36,058 bases of DNA, from the NCBI RefSeq assembly GCF_013277515.1, contig NZ_VMNB01000015.1, forward strand, positions 1-36,058, read 5' to 3'. How positions within the stretch are numbered: the stretch's first letter is position 1; every line of letters starts with the position of its first letter. Source of the stretch: Streptococcus sp. k-402 (GTDB taxonomy: Bacteria > Bacillota > Bacilli > Lactobacillales > Streptococcaceae). The position numbers were made by a program, and so were the translations under genes. This document shows positions 7,977-16,465 of this stretch, piece after piece. A model generated the notes under the pieces. It ran no database searches. It saw only the letters and a program-made list of their open reading frames with translations, and was not told the DNA's origin.

Positions 7977-9326
7977 CTACAATGAAAATTCTGGCTCTTC
8001 TTTTTCTGCTACTATATCTTGTGTCTGTTCTTTCTCAAGTTCTTCCGCTTCTACAAAACGTTTTAAATCAGGAATATGAAGCTGAGCTTGTTTTAGCTTA
8101 TCATGAACTAACAAGTTCTCATCTATATGATAGACCGCTTCCTGATGACCATTAAATCCTTTATCTAAATCAATATCATCAAAGCGGATAACAGCCAACT
8201 CTGTCAAACTTCCCTTATACCAAGCTCCAATCTCACTTTCAAGATAGAATCGAACGGATTCTCTATCTTCCGTCTTTGTATCCCGTAAATAAGCTAGTTC
8301 CCAGCTTTCTCCTTGAGAATAACCAACGACCTCTTGAATGATTAACTCCTGATTATTAGTGTCTAAAATCTGGTTAATATCTCCTAAACGTGGTACTAGA
8401 ATTTCCTGAGCTAATGAAACGGCTTCTGTACGATAGTTGAAAAACTCATATTGTTCCCTATCTTCTACATAGTTCCTAACAAAGTCTGAATAATGAGGGA
8501 AATGTTCCTGAAAACTAGCTGAAATCATTCCATAGATATAGGCTTGTTTTACTGTTTCAAACTGGGCTATTTGATAATATGAGGGGTCAAGCTTGCCCTC
8601 TTGATTCAATAGTTCCTTGATATTTTCTGGAAGTTGAATCGGTTCTGAATCTGGCCAAGTTTTCTTAGAATAGTTGATTACTTCTTCGTAAAGAATGGTA
8701 TCGATCTCTGGATTCTCCATTTCAAGCAAAGTATCTACAATTTGAGCATATTCTGAAAGATTGGAACGATAATCAGTAATCAAGCCATCTTTACTAACCT
8801 CCCACTCCTCAACCTGAGCATTTTCTGGAGTTCGTAGTAACAATACCTCCTCAGCTTCCGGATCAACTCCAATGACCTGATCGCCATTGGGTAGCTGATC
8901 CATCTCCAATTCCCGAATCCTAGCATCTAATTGATGATTGACCTGAAGCAAATCTTGTTTCAAGTGAAATAATTCTTCTGCATTGGCTTGTAATTCCTCA
9001 AAATACTCTCTGGAGATTTTCACTGGTTGAACCAATAAATCTTTCTCTCGTTGCTCTCGAGGGTAAGAAAACAAGTAGGGAGCAACTTCTTTGAAGTCCT
9101 GGTAATTCATCCATTTTATAGATTCTGTAACAATCATATTTTGGACATCAACGACATCTGTATGAGCTGTAATCCAACCAGCTAAAGCCAACTCTTTTAC
9201 TGCTTCAGATAGGGGGTAAGAAGGGATATGTTCTAAAATCCCCTCAAAATAACCAATCCCTCGTGCAGTCTCCTCCTCAACTTCACGCTTCATTCGTTTA
9301 AAGTGTTTTTGTGGTAATGTATTCAT
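7977..9326 (-). CDS. Conjugative-element protein of unknown function with LPD-like C-terminal region
   Basis: 449 aa, cytosolic by appearance, acidic. There is a heptad-like segment near 108-140. The C-terminal part (about 355-425, including GAWYKGSLTELAVIRFDD and VYHIDENLLVHDKL) resembles the small 'large polyvalent protein' associated domains found in mobile-element proteins. I make that assignment with low confidence. It sits between the coupling-protein gene (22-base gap) and the primase/ArdC gene (11-base gap) in the same operon, so it probably acts in DNA processing or in the recipient. No catalytic motif is visible. Confidence 0.6.
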   Translation of the reverse strand: MNTLPQKHFKRMKREVEEETARGIGYFEGILEHIPSYPLSEAVKELALAGWITAHTDVVDVQNMIVTESIKWMNYQDFKEVAPYLFSYPREQREKDLLVQPVKISREYFEELQANAEELFHLKQDLLQVNHQLDARIRELEMDQLPNGDQVIGVDPEAEEVLLLRTPENAQVEEWEVSKDGLITDYRSNLSEYAQIVDTLLEMENPEIDTILYEEVINYSKKTWPDSEPIQLPENIKELLNQEGKLDPSYYQIAQFETVKQAYIYGMISASFQEHFPHYSDFVRNYVEDREQYEFFNYRTEAVSLAQEILVPRLGDINQILDTNNQELIIQEVVGYSQGESWELAYLRDTKTEDRESVRFYLESEIGAWYKGSLTELAVIRFDDIDLDKGFNGHQEAVYHIDENLLVHDKLKQAQLHIPDLKRFVEAEELEKEQTQDIVAEKEEPEFSL

Positions 9327-9348
9327 TCTATTTCATTTCCTTTCTTTC

Positions 9349-11184
9349 CTAACTCACTTTAAGAGGAACTTCCTCAACTTCCTTAATCCCAATATGAATA
9401 ACATTTTCTTCCCCAACCTGATCTTTCCACTCATCAATATCGCTCAGATATCGCTTGTATCGATACCAGTTGTCATCATTCGGGTCATTACTTAAGAGGT
9501 AAGCTCTTGGATGCGTGTCCAGGTTAAATTTTTGATCTCGAAAAACATTTTGTTTGGATAGGAAGAGTAGGGCTTCTGTTGTTCCAATCGTAGCCACCTC
9601 ATGCGGTGTCAACAGCTCTCGACCAATTTTAGAGTTCTGCTTAGAACTGCTAGCATTTCTTCCTCTGCTCTCACTATAATTCTGATCATTCAAAGTTTGC
9701 TTACCTGATCGCTCAGATAGGTACTTAAGCGTATCTAAGTCATTGGAGCCTAAATAAAGAATAGCACCACAGTTATTGATAATCGTCTTCGTATTTTCTT
9801 TACCGTACAATACTTCAATCTGACTTTGAGATTGCACCATCATCTTGATAGAAATCTCTCGTGAACGAATAACAGAGATAATTGGCGGTAGATTAGGAAT
9901 CTTGCCAATCTGACCAAACTCATCTGCCCACACCTGTAGATGTAATAGGTCTTCCTTAGTCTTTGTTGGATACTCACCTAATATAACTGCATCTGCAGTT
10001 TTTATTAGCACATCAAAAATAGTACTAAAAAGAAGGGCAGATAAGAACTGATAAGCTGGATCCACTTCTGGAATATGAATAAAAACTGCTGTTTTCTCAA
10101 TATTCCATTTTTCAATCTCCAGCGTATCCTTTTCAATAATCTTTCTTAGTTGCTCATGATCAAATACTGAGAAAGTTGTTGCAAAAATGGCATAAACAGA
10201 AGCCCGTGTTTGGCCATCAAAGTTTTTATTAAATAGCTCCCACTGCCTGCAGGCATAATTCCCTGGGCTCCTTCTCTCCAGATCTTCAAACATCAATTCA
10301 ACTGGACTCTCCGCCTCTGGATGATTCCGTCTCAATTCTCGAATCATATCTGTAACCTGCCCTAAATTAGGTAGATAGTGATCGATTTGACCATCAAAAT
10401 AAAGATAGCCAATTAGAGAACGCATCAAGAGTTTATTGGCTGCAGGCCAAAAAGGATCACTTTCATGACCATTTCTGTTGAGAGACTCTGTAATTGCCTC
10501 TGCCACTCGGTCTATATCCATTTCATTATGAATATATCTAAAAACGTTGAAGCCATCTGAATTCAGGAAAGTAATCAAATCAAAAATCTTCATCTTATAG
10601 CCTTTTTCTACAAGTGATTTCCCTGTTTCATGAATCAAAATCCCTTTAGTATCTGTAGTTACAAAACTAGAGTTAGCTTGTAATATATTTGGTTTTACAG
10701 CACTACGTGTCTTTGAATCCCCTGTACCTCCATACACCAGAATATTTTTATTAATCTGATTTTCAAAGCTCAAGCGGTTATTAAATAGTCCCATCTGACT
10801 GTTCTGGGTAAAAATCATATTCTTTTCAGGTTCTTCGTCTCGGAATCTCATCAACTCTTCTCTTGTCGCAAAACGAGCTGATCCATGTTCCTCCCCATAC
10901 CTGTACGTACCTGTATCCGATACTCTCAAATACAGCAAAAAAGCAATCAAAAATCCGCCCATACCAATTAATAAAGAAACTGGAGTAAATTGAAAATCAA
11001 ACCAAGATTTATCGCTTAGATGGTCGCTCATCCAATTAAGCTTTCCAAGTCCAAATACATCTGTTACTGAATCGGTTTCTGGTGCTAACAGCCATAGTTT
11101 AAAGAACCAATGAAAGAGGTAGAATAGACCAATTCCTAACAACAAATACGGTCTAAGTCTCCGTTTCTTCTTTTCTGTAATCAC
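9349..11184 (-). CDS. VirD4/TraG-type coupling ATPase (PcfC-like)
   Basis: 611 aa. Two N-terminal membrane segments (about 13-32 and 68-86) precede the ATPase domain. Walker A is GGTGDSKT (152-159) and Walker B VWADEFG (418-424, D421/E422). The Walker A departs from the usual GxxGxGKT: the third glycine is Asp and a Ser precedes the Lys. The trailing SRGRNASSSKQ segment and the RSREISIKMMVQSQSQ motif after Walker B are typical of the family. It docks the relaxosome at the T4SS. The start is a GTG at 11184 overlapping the stop of the PcfB-like gene (GTGA), with GGAGG nine bases upstream, so translation is coupled. Confidence 0.9.
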   Translation of the reverse strand: MITEKKKRRLRPYLLLGIGLFYLFHWFFKLWLLAPETDSVTDVFGLGKLNWMSDHLSDKSWFDFQFTPVSLLIGMGGFLIAFLLYLRVSDTGTYRYGEEHGSARFATREELMRFRDEEPEKNMIFTQNSQMGLFNNRLSFENQINKNILVYGGTGDSKTRSAVKPNILQANSSFVTTDTKGILIHETGKSLVEKGYKMKIFDLITFLNSDGFNVFRYIHNEMDIDRVAEAITESLNRNGHESDPFWPAANKLLMRSLIGYLYFDGQIDHYLPNLGQVTDMIRELRRNHPEAESPVELMFEDLERRSPGNYACRQWELFNKNFDGQTRASVYAIFATTFSVFDHEQLRKIIEKDTLEIEKWNIEKTAVFIHIPEVDPAYQFLSALLFSTIFDVLIKTADAVILGEYPTKTKEDLLHLQVWADEFGQIGKIPNLPPIISVIRSREISIKMMVQSQSQIEVLYGKENTKTIINNCGAILYLGSNDLDTLKYLSERSGKQTLNDQNYSESRGRNASSSKQNSKIGRELLTPHEVATIGTTEALLFLSKQNVFRDQKFNLDTHPRAYLLSNDPNDDNWYRYKRYLSDIDEWKDQVGEENVIHIGIKEVEEVPLKVS

Positions 11185-11729
11185 TTCATTTTTCCTCCAA
11201 TCTGTGGTTCGATATTTTCTGGAAGAACAAACTCCTTCGTATGAATGTTTACCTGAAGCGAGTTAATTTTCTCTTGTTCAACTGCTTTGAAATGTTGCAA
11301 TTTCTCCTCAAAAGAAGTCGTTTTCCCATTTTTTAGGTTTCGCTCATTGAATCCTTTAGGATCTCTTGTGATGCCTTCTAAGACATCCTTAAAGGCTTGT
11401 TCGACAACTCCTTTATCTTTTGCATTGAAAGCAAGAGTTGTCTTACCGTCAGGGTGTGTATAAAAAGAAAAGCCAATCCCGTATTGGCCCAGTTCTTTTC
11501 GAACTGCCTCGAGATTGACTTCATTATGTAGTAATTGCTGGACTTCTTTAGCATCTGCTGTTGCCATGAATTTATTCCAGTCTGTATCACCAGTAAAGAC
11601 TACATTCTCCCCTCTGGCTTGATAAATTTCAACTGCTTTAGAGCTCACCAAGAAGAGTCCTTTTAAGATTACTTCTCCTGTCACAAGAGTTGCCCGTCCT
11701 AATTGGGCTACCACTTGTTCTTGTTCCAT
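11181..11729 (-). CDS. PcfB-like DUF3801 protein
   Basis: 182 aa. The N-terminal GRATLVTGEVILKGLFLVS segment, followed by a compact alpha/beta region (about 60-135), matches the DUF3801/PcfB family. In pCF10, PcfB binds the coupling protein PcfC and promotes relaxosome docking. The gene lies directly upstream of the VirD4 gene with a 4-base stop/start overlap, the same pairing as pcfB-pcfC. It begins at ATG 11729, one base after the stop of the preceding gene. No secretion signal. Confidence 0.75.
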   Translation of the reverse strand: MEQEQVVAQLGRATLVTGEVILKGLFLVSSKAVEIYQARGENVVFTGDTDWNKFMATADAKEVQQLLHNEVNLEAVRKELGQYGIGFSFYTHPDGKTTLAFNAKDKGVVEQAFKDVLEGITRDPKGFNERNLKNGKTTSFEEKLQHFKAVEQEKINSLQVNIHTKEFVLPENIEPQIGGKMK

Positions 11730-11730
11730 T

Positions 11731-12606
11731 TTAGCTCACCTCTTCAATTTTGAAATAAAGATCTTTCAATTGAGTAGCTTGAGAATCTTTCGCAAAAATC
11801 TGTTGTTTCAACTCATCGATCCTATTTTGGCACTGATCAATTTCCTCATTGGCTTCATTGATAAAATCTTCGTTGGATTTGATTTTATTTTTAATAGATT
11901 GCTTATAAGTAACCGTCTGAGCCTCAAAGCTATCAATAACCTCTGAAGGCACATTTACTGTAGTCGCATGAGAAAGAGAGAAGGAAGATTCAGCCTTTTG
12001 ATCAGGAATCGTTTTATTCTCTTGCTGACTAAATGTAGCAACAACTGGTGCTACTTCTTCTGTAGCTGCATCTTGTAAAGGTTCTACTTGTTCTTCCTCA
12101 TTTTCATCTAATCTACTGAAATAATCCGTAGTCCATTCACTAGAAGAATAGGTAATTTTATCTTCCAAAGGCACTTCCTCTCTAACCTCATCTTGAGGTT
12201 TCTGAGAAACTAGCTCAGCAATTCTTTGACGAGCTAAATTCGCCTCTTTCTTTACCGTTAGATCTTCTAGTTCAGGAGCTGGTTCTGGTTGGGGTTGAGG
12301 TTCTGGTGTACCTAGTGAAGAGTTCTTTTCTTTATGTTTTTCTAAAAAATGAAGCAAACCTTTCTTTTTCTTTCCAGCACTCATACCAAAATTTTCCAAC
12401 AACTGATCAATGATGCCAACAAAAGGTATTTCAAGACTTTCTTCTTGTAGGATTTCACCTTCAGAATTGAGAGAATAAAGTCGATAGATTCCATTTATTT
12501 TATTACTCTTCATTCGTTCATTGATGATTTCTAGCCTTGATAACAAGTCATCTCGGTACTCAAATGTTTCCTCTTGATTAGTCAGTTGATTGATAATTTT
12601 ATACAT
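11731..12606 (-). CDS. Hydrophilic protein with Pro/Glu-rich linker and C-terminal coiled coil
   Basis: 291 aa, no recognised family. A small N-terminal domain (1-75) is followed by a lysine patch (78-82, KKKKG), a proline/glutamate-rich stretch (PEPQPQPEPAPE, about 100-111), a long acidic low-complexity region, and a predicted coiled coil over the last 60 residues. No membrane segment. It is in the T4SS operon between a DUF4315-like peptide (14-base gap) and the PcfB-like gene (1-base gap). By position it corresponds to pcfA of pCF10. A scaffold or adaptor role at the secretion channel is a guess. Confidence 0.6.
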   Translation of the reverse strand: MYKIINQLTNQEETFEYRDDLLSRLEIINERMKSNKINGIYRLYSLNSEGEILQEESLEIPFVGIIDQLLENFGMSAGKKKKGLLHFLEKHKEKNSSLGTPEPQPQPEPAPELEDLTVKKEANLARQRIAELVSQKPQDEVREEVPLEDKITYSSSEWTTDYFSRLDENEEEQVEPLQDAATEEVAPVVATFSQQENKTIPDQKAESSFSLSHATTVNVPSEVIDSFEAQTVTYKQSIKNKIKSNEDFINEANEEIDQCQNRIDELKQQIFAKDSQATQLKDLYFKIEEVS

Positions 12607-12620
12607 GGTTCACTCCTTGG

Positions 12621-12836
12621 TTACTTGATTGCTGGAAGGATTAGTTCCTTCATTTCCTGATAGGATAAGCCACTTTCTTCTGATAGAGCAACAAAAAGCT
12701 GTGCTTCCAAATCTTTTTCTTGATTTATGTAATTCTTGATTTTTTGATCTGCTTCTTCTTTTTGTCGTTGCGCTTTTTTCTTATCTTTCCTCACTTTCTC
12801 AAGCTTACCTTCAAGTTGTTCTATTTTTTTATTCAT
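12621..12836 (-). CDS. DUF4315-like coiled-coil peptide
   Basis: 71 aa, strongly charged. Residues 1-50 form a single heptad-patterned helix rich in Lys, Glu and Gln, followed by a short GLSYQEMKELILPAI tail. This resembles the small DUF4315 proteins that recur in Gram-positive conjugation operons. It lies between the VirB8-like gene (10-base gap) and the 291-aa gene. The function is unknown; a partner in the T4SS or coupling complex is likely from context. Confidence 0.6.
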   Translation of the reverse strand: MNKKIEQLEGKLEKVRKDKKKAQRQKEEADQKIKNYINQEKDLEAQLFVALSEESGLSYQEMKELILPAIK

Positions 12837-12846
12837 TCCGTTCTCC

Positions 12847-13527
12847 TTATTGATTACTACTAGTTGCGGTTGTTGGTTCAGAAGATGTAGGTGTTGCCGT
12901 TGATGTAGAGGAAACTGGAGTCGAGCTTGAACTGCTAGTATCTGCGTAGGTTCCTACACTTTGCCCTCTCGCTTCAGTCAATACGATAGGCTCTATTTTA
13001 TTGATCAATAGTTTCCCTGCTTTTTCTACATAGGTCAACCGAATTGTAGCCTTAGTGCTACCAGTAAGCCCCTTAGAAGCTCTATTATCTTTCTCTGTTA
13101 GAGTGGTACTAGTATATTGAACCTGAGCTAAAGCAATTTTATGTTGTTTATCAATGTATATAGATCCTGATTCAAAAGCTTGGTCAACCACATACCCCTT
13201 ATAGGTCTGATTAACTGGTTTCTGTTCTTCTTGAATAGTTTCCTGATACATGGAATCTGTCATAAAAGGCTTATAGCGTGGTCGATTCTCTTCTAAATCC
13301 TTCTTCGTATAGTAAGCAATCAAAAAATCTTCAACCTGTTGCTCAGAAAGAGAAAGTTGTTCCTGCTGTTTCTCTTCTTTATCTTGCTTCACCTCTTCCT
13401 GTCTTTGACTAGTCTGTCTCAAATTCTGTTGTACTTGAGCAATAGAATAGCCCAGGATAATACATAAAACGGCAATGAATCCCACAAAGAGTCCCTTTAC
13501 CATTTTTATTAACTTTTGATTATACAT
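12847..13527 (-). CDS. VirB8-like bitopic membrane protein (PrgL-like position)
   Basis: 226 aa. One membrane segment (about 11-30) precedes a Gln/Glu-rich coiled linker (35-60). An extracellular domain of about 120 residues (about 60-185) has the size and helix-then-sheet pattern of NTF2-like VirB8/TcpC domains. The last 35 residues are almost entirely Ser, Thr, Pro and Ala. VirB8 proteins are structural parts of the transfer channel. The gene follows the PrgK-like hydrolase and precedes the coiled-coil genes, the same place as prgL in pCF10. The family assignment rests on architecture and position; sequence motifs are weak. Confidence 0.65.
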   Translation of the reverse strand: MYNQKLIKMVKGLFVGFIAVLCIILGYSIAQVQQNLRQTSQRQEEVKQDKEEKQQEQLSLSEQQVEDFLIAYYTKKDLEENRPRYKPFMTDSMYQETIQEEQKPVNQTYKGYVVDQAFESGSIYIDKQHKIALAQVQYTSTTLTEKDNRASKGLTGSTKATIRLTYVEKAGKLLINKIEPIVLTEARGQSVGTYADTSSSSSTPVSSTSTATPTSSEPTTATSSNQ

Positions 13528-13539
13528 TCTTTTCCTTTC

Positions 13540-16455
13540 TTATTTAGGGGTAACAAAATAGATACCTGATTGTGGTTTCAAAGTACGCCAACTCGACACA
13601 TATAAACCACCAAAGTTCATTTCTGAAACCAAGAAACTACCATCGCTATTAACGTACTCACAAAAAGCAACGTGACCATAGATTGGCGATGCCCCAGCTA
13701 CACCATTCATGAATACAGCTGCAGAACCTGGTTTAGGAGTCGTTGAAATGTCATATCCTTGCGCTTGGCCACTATCAACCCACTGATTGGCATTTCCTAG
13801 ATAGGGATGAATGCCAACTCCAATTTGAGCAAAGCGATTATAAACATACCAGGTACAATTCCCTAATTCATAAGCGTTACCTGAATAGCCTTGTCCTTCT
13901 AAAAGTGCTTTATCCGTAGGAAGTCCATAAGGTAGCTTATCTTTATATTCTGCTGGAACTTGCTTGCTAGAAACACCTGTTGAACCTCCTCCTTTATTTT
14001 TTAAGAAATTTAGCCATTGACGAGCTGCATTTTGTCGTTCTAGAAGCTTATTACCTGGTACTCCCAACCAAGCGTTCAAGAAGTCCTCCGTAAGAGCTTC
14101 TACGGATCCAGTAGATGTTACAATTCTTCTGAATGCTGCACGTCTAGTTGGATCATCTTCCTCCAGAAGAAATTTTGTTTGGACTTCCGCAGACCAAATA
14201 TCTCCATTCACAGATTTTGCAAAATTCCACAACGCAAGAGCACGAGGGCCAGTAAATTGACCAATCCCAATCCCGATATAGTGCAAACCGTTGACTAGAT
14301 AACCTCTTTCATTTAGAGGCAAGGTAGGGTACATAGCTTGAAAGGCTCCCCAATTACCAACTAGATTTTCTGCAGTTGGTTCTTTAGCAACTTTATCAAA
14401 CTGATTATTGGTTAGAAAGTCTGTTTCATAGCGTTTAAAGGTGATGGAACTCTCAATATCAAATCCTCCCAAAACGGCTGCGATTCCTTCATCTGTTGCT
14501 TCTGGTATATTTTTTTTGATTGCATCCGCAAAAGCTCTTGCACGTCTTCCTTTATCTCCAGATGTTTCAATATTACTGACAACAGACGTTGCTTGGGTAT
14601 ATTCTACACGCTGGAAGTAAAAACCGACATTAACATAAGTCCAGCTCTTCTTGATGTTCCCATCTTTATCTTTCTTGTTTGATCGATCAGGTTCTAGCTT
14701 TTGATAATAAACGGTTTGATTTCCTTCAGGTGCTACCTTTCCAATAATATCTCCAGCTTTGACGTGATCGCCTGTTTTATAGCGAATCGTATCTACGTTC
14801 TTATACAGAAACTTGGAATCCTGATCACTAATTTCTATGTCACTCCCCTTAACTTCAACTTTCCCATCTAAAACAGCTAACAGAGACTGACCTCCTGAAG
14901 CCTGCAAAACAGAGCCATTAAAAACTTCCGTTTTCGTTTTATATCCAAAACGTTCAATAATCTGAAGGGGAGCTTCTGATTCAGGCTGATCTTCTGTATA
15001 AAATGGATTATCTAGTTCTTGAAGCAACATATATTTTCCGCTATCTCTAGCAATTTCTAAGAGTTCTTTATACTCCTCTAACTCGTCCTTATCAAGCTTA
15101 TAGAGATTATTTTTAGTATAAAGCTCTTCCATCGTTTTAAGATTGTCTTTATCCCCATTCAAATTCTTCCATAAGGTGTCTAAGTAAAGTTTCCCACGAT
15201 TCTGTTGTGAAAAATATTTATTCCCGTCTATACGAAGCTTATCTGAAATATCATCATATTTATAATTCAAGTACAAAAGTGGATCGTCAATTTTTGTCCA
15301 ATAATCTACCTTGTCATTCGATTTTTCACGATCCAATTTTGAAAGATACAACCAGGTATCATTCAAATCAAATTCATCTTGACGGGTAATTCCTGAACTA
15401 CCTATACCAAGTATAGCCAGAAACAAAAGCAGACCAAAAGCAATCAGATAAGCCTTTAAGCTAAATGGATTTTTGATAATAACTTTAAGCGGTTTAGAAC
15501 CTACACGGTAAAACTTCCTCGCTTTCTTAGCCGCTTTCCCTGTTTTAGAAGCAGCCAAGCGTTTCTTATAATCCTGAATACGACGAGAGAGTTTTCCTTC
15601 CCAAGAAAATTCTCTTGGAGTTCGAGTGAAGCCCCTACCCTTAGCCTTATTGTAGACTCTATTTCCAAGGCTATAGCTCGATTTAACCATTCCTTGACCA
15701 AGTTTACCACTATATTTCCCAATCGTTTTGATTCGTTTCCCTTGAATCTGAATATCCTGATACCGATATTTGGCTCGTGCTATATCTGATAGTGTATCAT
15801 CCTGATGCGCTGCAGAACTAGCTTGTTGACTCGCAGAACGTTCTAAAGCCTGTTTAGTAGCACGGAGCAACTTCTTCTTGCGTGAACCACCATTAGCCTC
15901 TTGAGCGACTTTAAAAGTTCTTTTAGAAGTTTTTTTCTCCAGTTTCGCCTTATCTAATTCCTGCTTAAGGAATGTCTGTTTTTTATTGTTTCTATCTAAT
16001 TCCTGCTTAAAGAAGACCTGCTTTTTATTGTTCCTATCTAATTCCTGCTTAAAGAAGAACTGCTTTTTATTGTTCCTATCTAATTCCTGCTTAAGGAAGA
16101 ACTGCTTTTTATTGTTTCTATCTAATTCCTGCTTAAGGAAGACCTGCTTTTTAATTTCCTCTGGACGAAGTGCCTTTCCTTCTTTTCCAAGATTTCTTCC
16201 TTGTTTCTGGATATTCTTGTACTCTTTTTGGATTCTCTTATACTCTTTTTGTATTTTCTTGAGCTTGTTCTTAGAAGCTCGAAATTGGCTTCGACTCTTC
16301 TTTACCAACTGACGTTTAGAGTTGGTCTGAGATTGTAACTTCGTAAGTTGTTTTGCGCTATCTTGTTGAACCGTTCGGTAATTCTTACGAACTTTTTCTA
16401 GCTTTCGATCTAACCTATGACCGATTGTTTTTGGTCTGCCTTTCTCCTGATCCAT
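13540..16455 (-). CDS. PrgK/VirB1-like cell-wall hydrolase: degenerate LytM, lysozyme and CHAP domains
   Basis: 971 aa. Residues 1-170 are basic and repetitive, with five tandem 14-residue copies of a KKQFFLKQELDRNN-type unit at 102-171. A membrane segment (334-352) follows a basic region. The outside part has a LytM/M23-like fold (about 495-618) lacking the HxH zinc ligands, a phage-tail-lysozyme/SLT-like domain (about 637-830, candidate Glu668 in FDIESS), and a C-terminal CHAP amidase/endopeptidase with C867, H928 and E945. The order LytM-SLT-CHAP is that of PrgK from pCF10. It opens peptidoglycan for the channel. ATG 16455 has AGGAG upstream and lies ten bases after the virB4 stop. Confidence 0.88.
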   Translation of the reverse strand: MDQEKGRPKTIGHRLDRKLEKVRKNYRTVQQDSAKQLTKLQSQTNSKRQLVKKSRSQFRASKNKLKKIQKEYKRIQKEYKNIQKQGRNLGKEGKALRPEEIKKQVFLKQELDRNNKKQFFLKQELDRNNKKQFFFKQELDRNNKKQVFFKQELDRNNKKQTFLKQELDKAKLEKKTSKRTFKVAQEANGGSRKKKLLRATKQALERSASQQASSAAHQDDTLSDIARAKYRYQDIQIQGKRIKTIGKYSGKLGQGMVKSSYSLGNRVYNKAKGRGFTRTPREFSWEGKLSRRIQDYKKRLAASKTGKAAKKARKFYRVGSKPLKVIIKNPFSLKAYLIAFGLLLFLAILGIGSSGITRQDEFDLNDTWLYLSKLDREKSNDKVDYWTKIDDPLLYLNYKYDDISDKLRIDGNKYFSQQNRGKLYLDTLWKNLNGDKDNLKTMEELYTKNNLYKLDKDELEEYKELLEIARDSGKYMLLQELDNPFYTEDQPESEAPLQIIERFGYKTKTEVFNGSVLQASGGQSLLAVLDGKVEVKGSDIEISDQDSKFLYKNVDTIRYKTGDHVKAGDIIGKVAPEGNQTVYYQKLEPDRSNKKDKDGNIKKSWTYVNVGFYFQRVEYTQATSVVSNIETSGDKGRRARAFADAIKKNIPEATDEGIAAVLGGFDIESSITFKRYETDFLTNNQFDKVAKEPTAENLVGNWGAFQAMYPTLPLNERGYLVNGLHYIGIGIGQFTGPRALALWNFAKSVNGDIWSAEVQTKFLLEEDDPTRRAAFRRIVTSTGSVEALTEDFLNAWLGVPGNKLLERQNAARQWLNFLKNKGGGSTGVSSKQVPAEYKDKLPYGLPTDKALLEGQGYSGNAYELGNCTWYVYNRFAQIGVGIHPYLGNANQWVDSGQAQGYDISTTPKPGSAAVFMNGVAGASPIYGHVAFCEYVNSDGSFLVSEMNFGGLYVSSWRTLKPQSGIYFVTPK
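15943..16152 (-). repeat. Five tandem 42-bp repeats inside the PrgK-like gene
   Basis: Five in-frame 42-bp copies encode KKQ(V/F/T)(F)(L/F)KQELDRNN units. The copies differ by only a few bases and keep the reading frame, so slippage would change the length of the cytoplasmic coiled coil by 14 residues at a time. Confidence 0.9.
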
Positions 16456-16465
16456 AGTAAGACTC

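Noticed and set aside
15943..16152. CRISPR-like regular repeats
   Set aside because: The repeats are contiguous without spacers, in frame, and encode a coiled coil. The 120-bp repeats at 27590-27905 are likewise coding. No cas genes are present.
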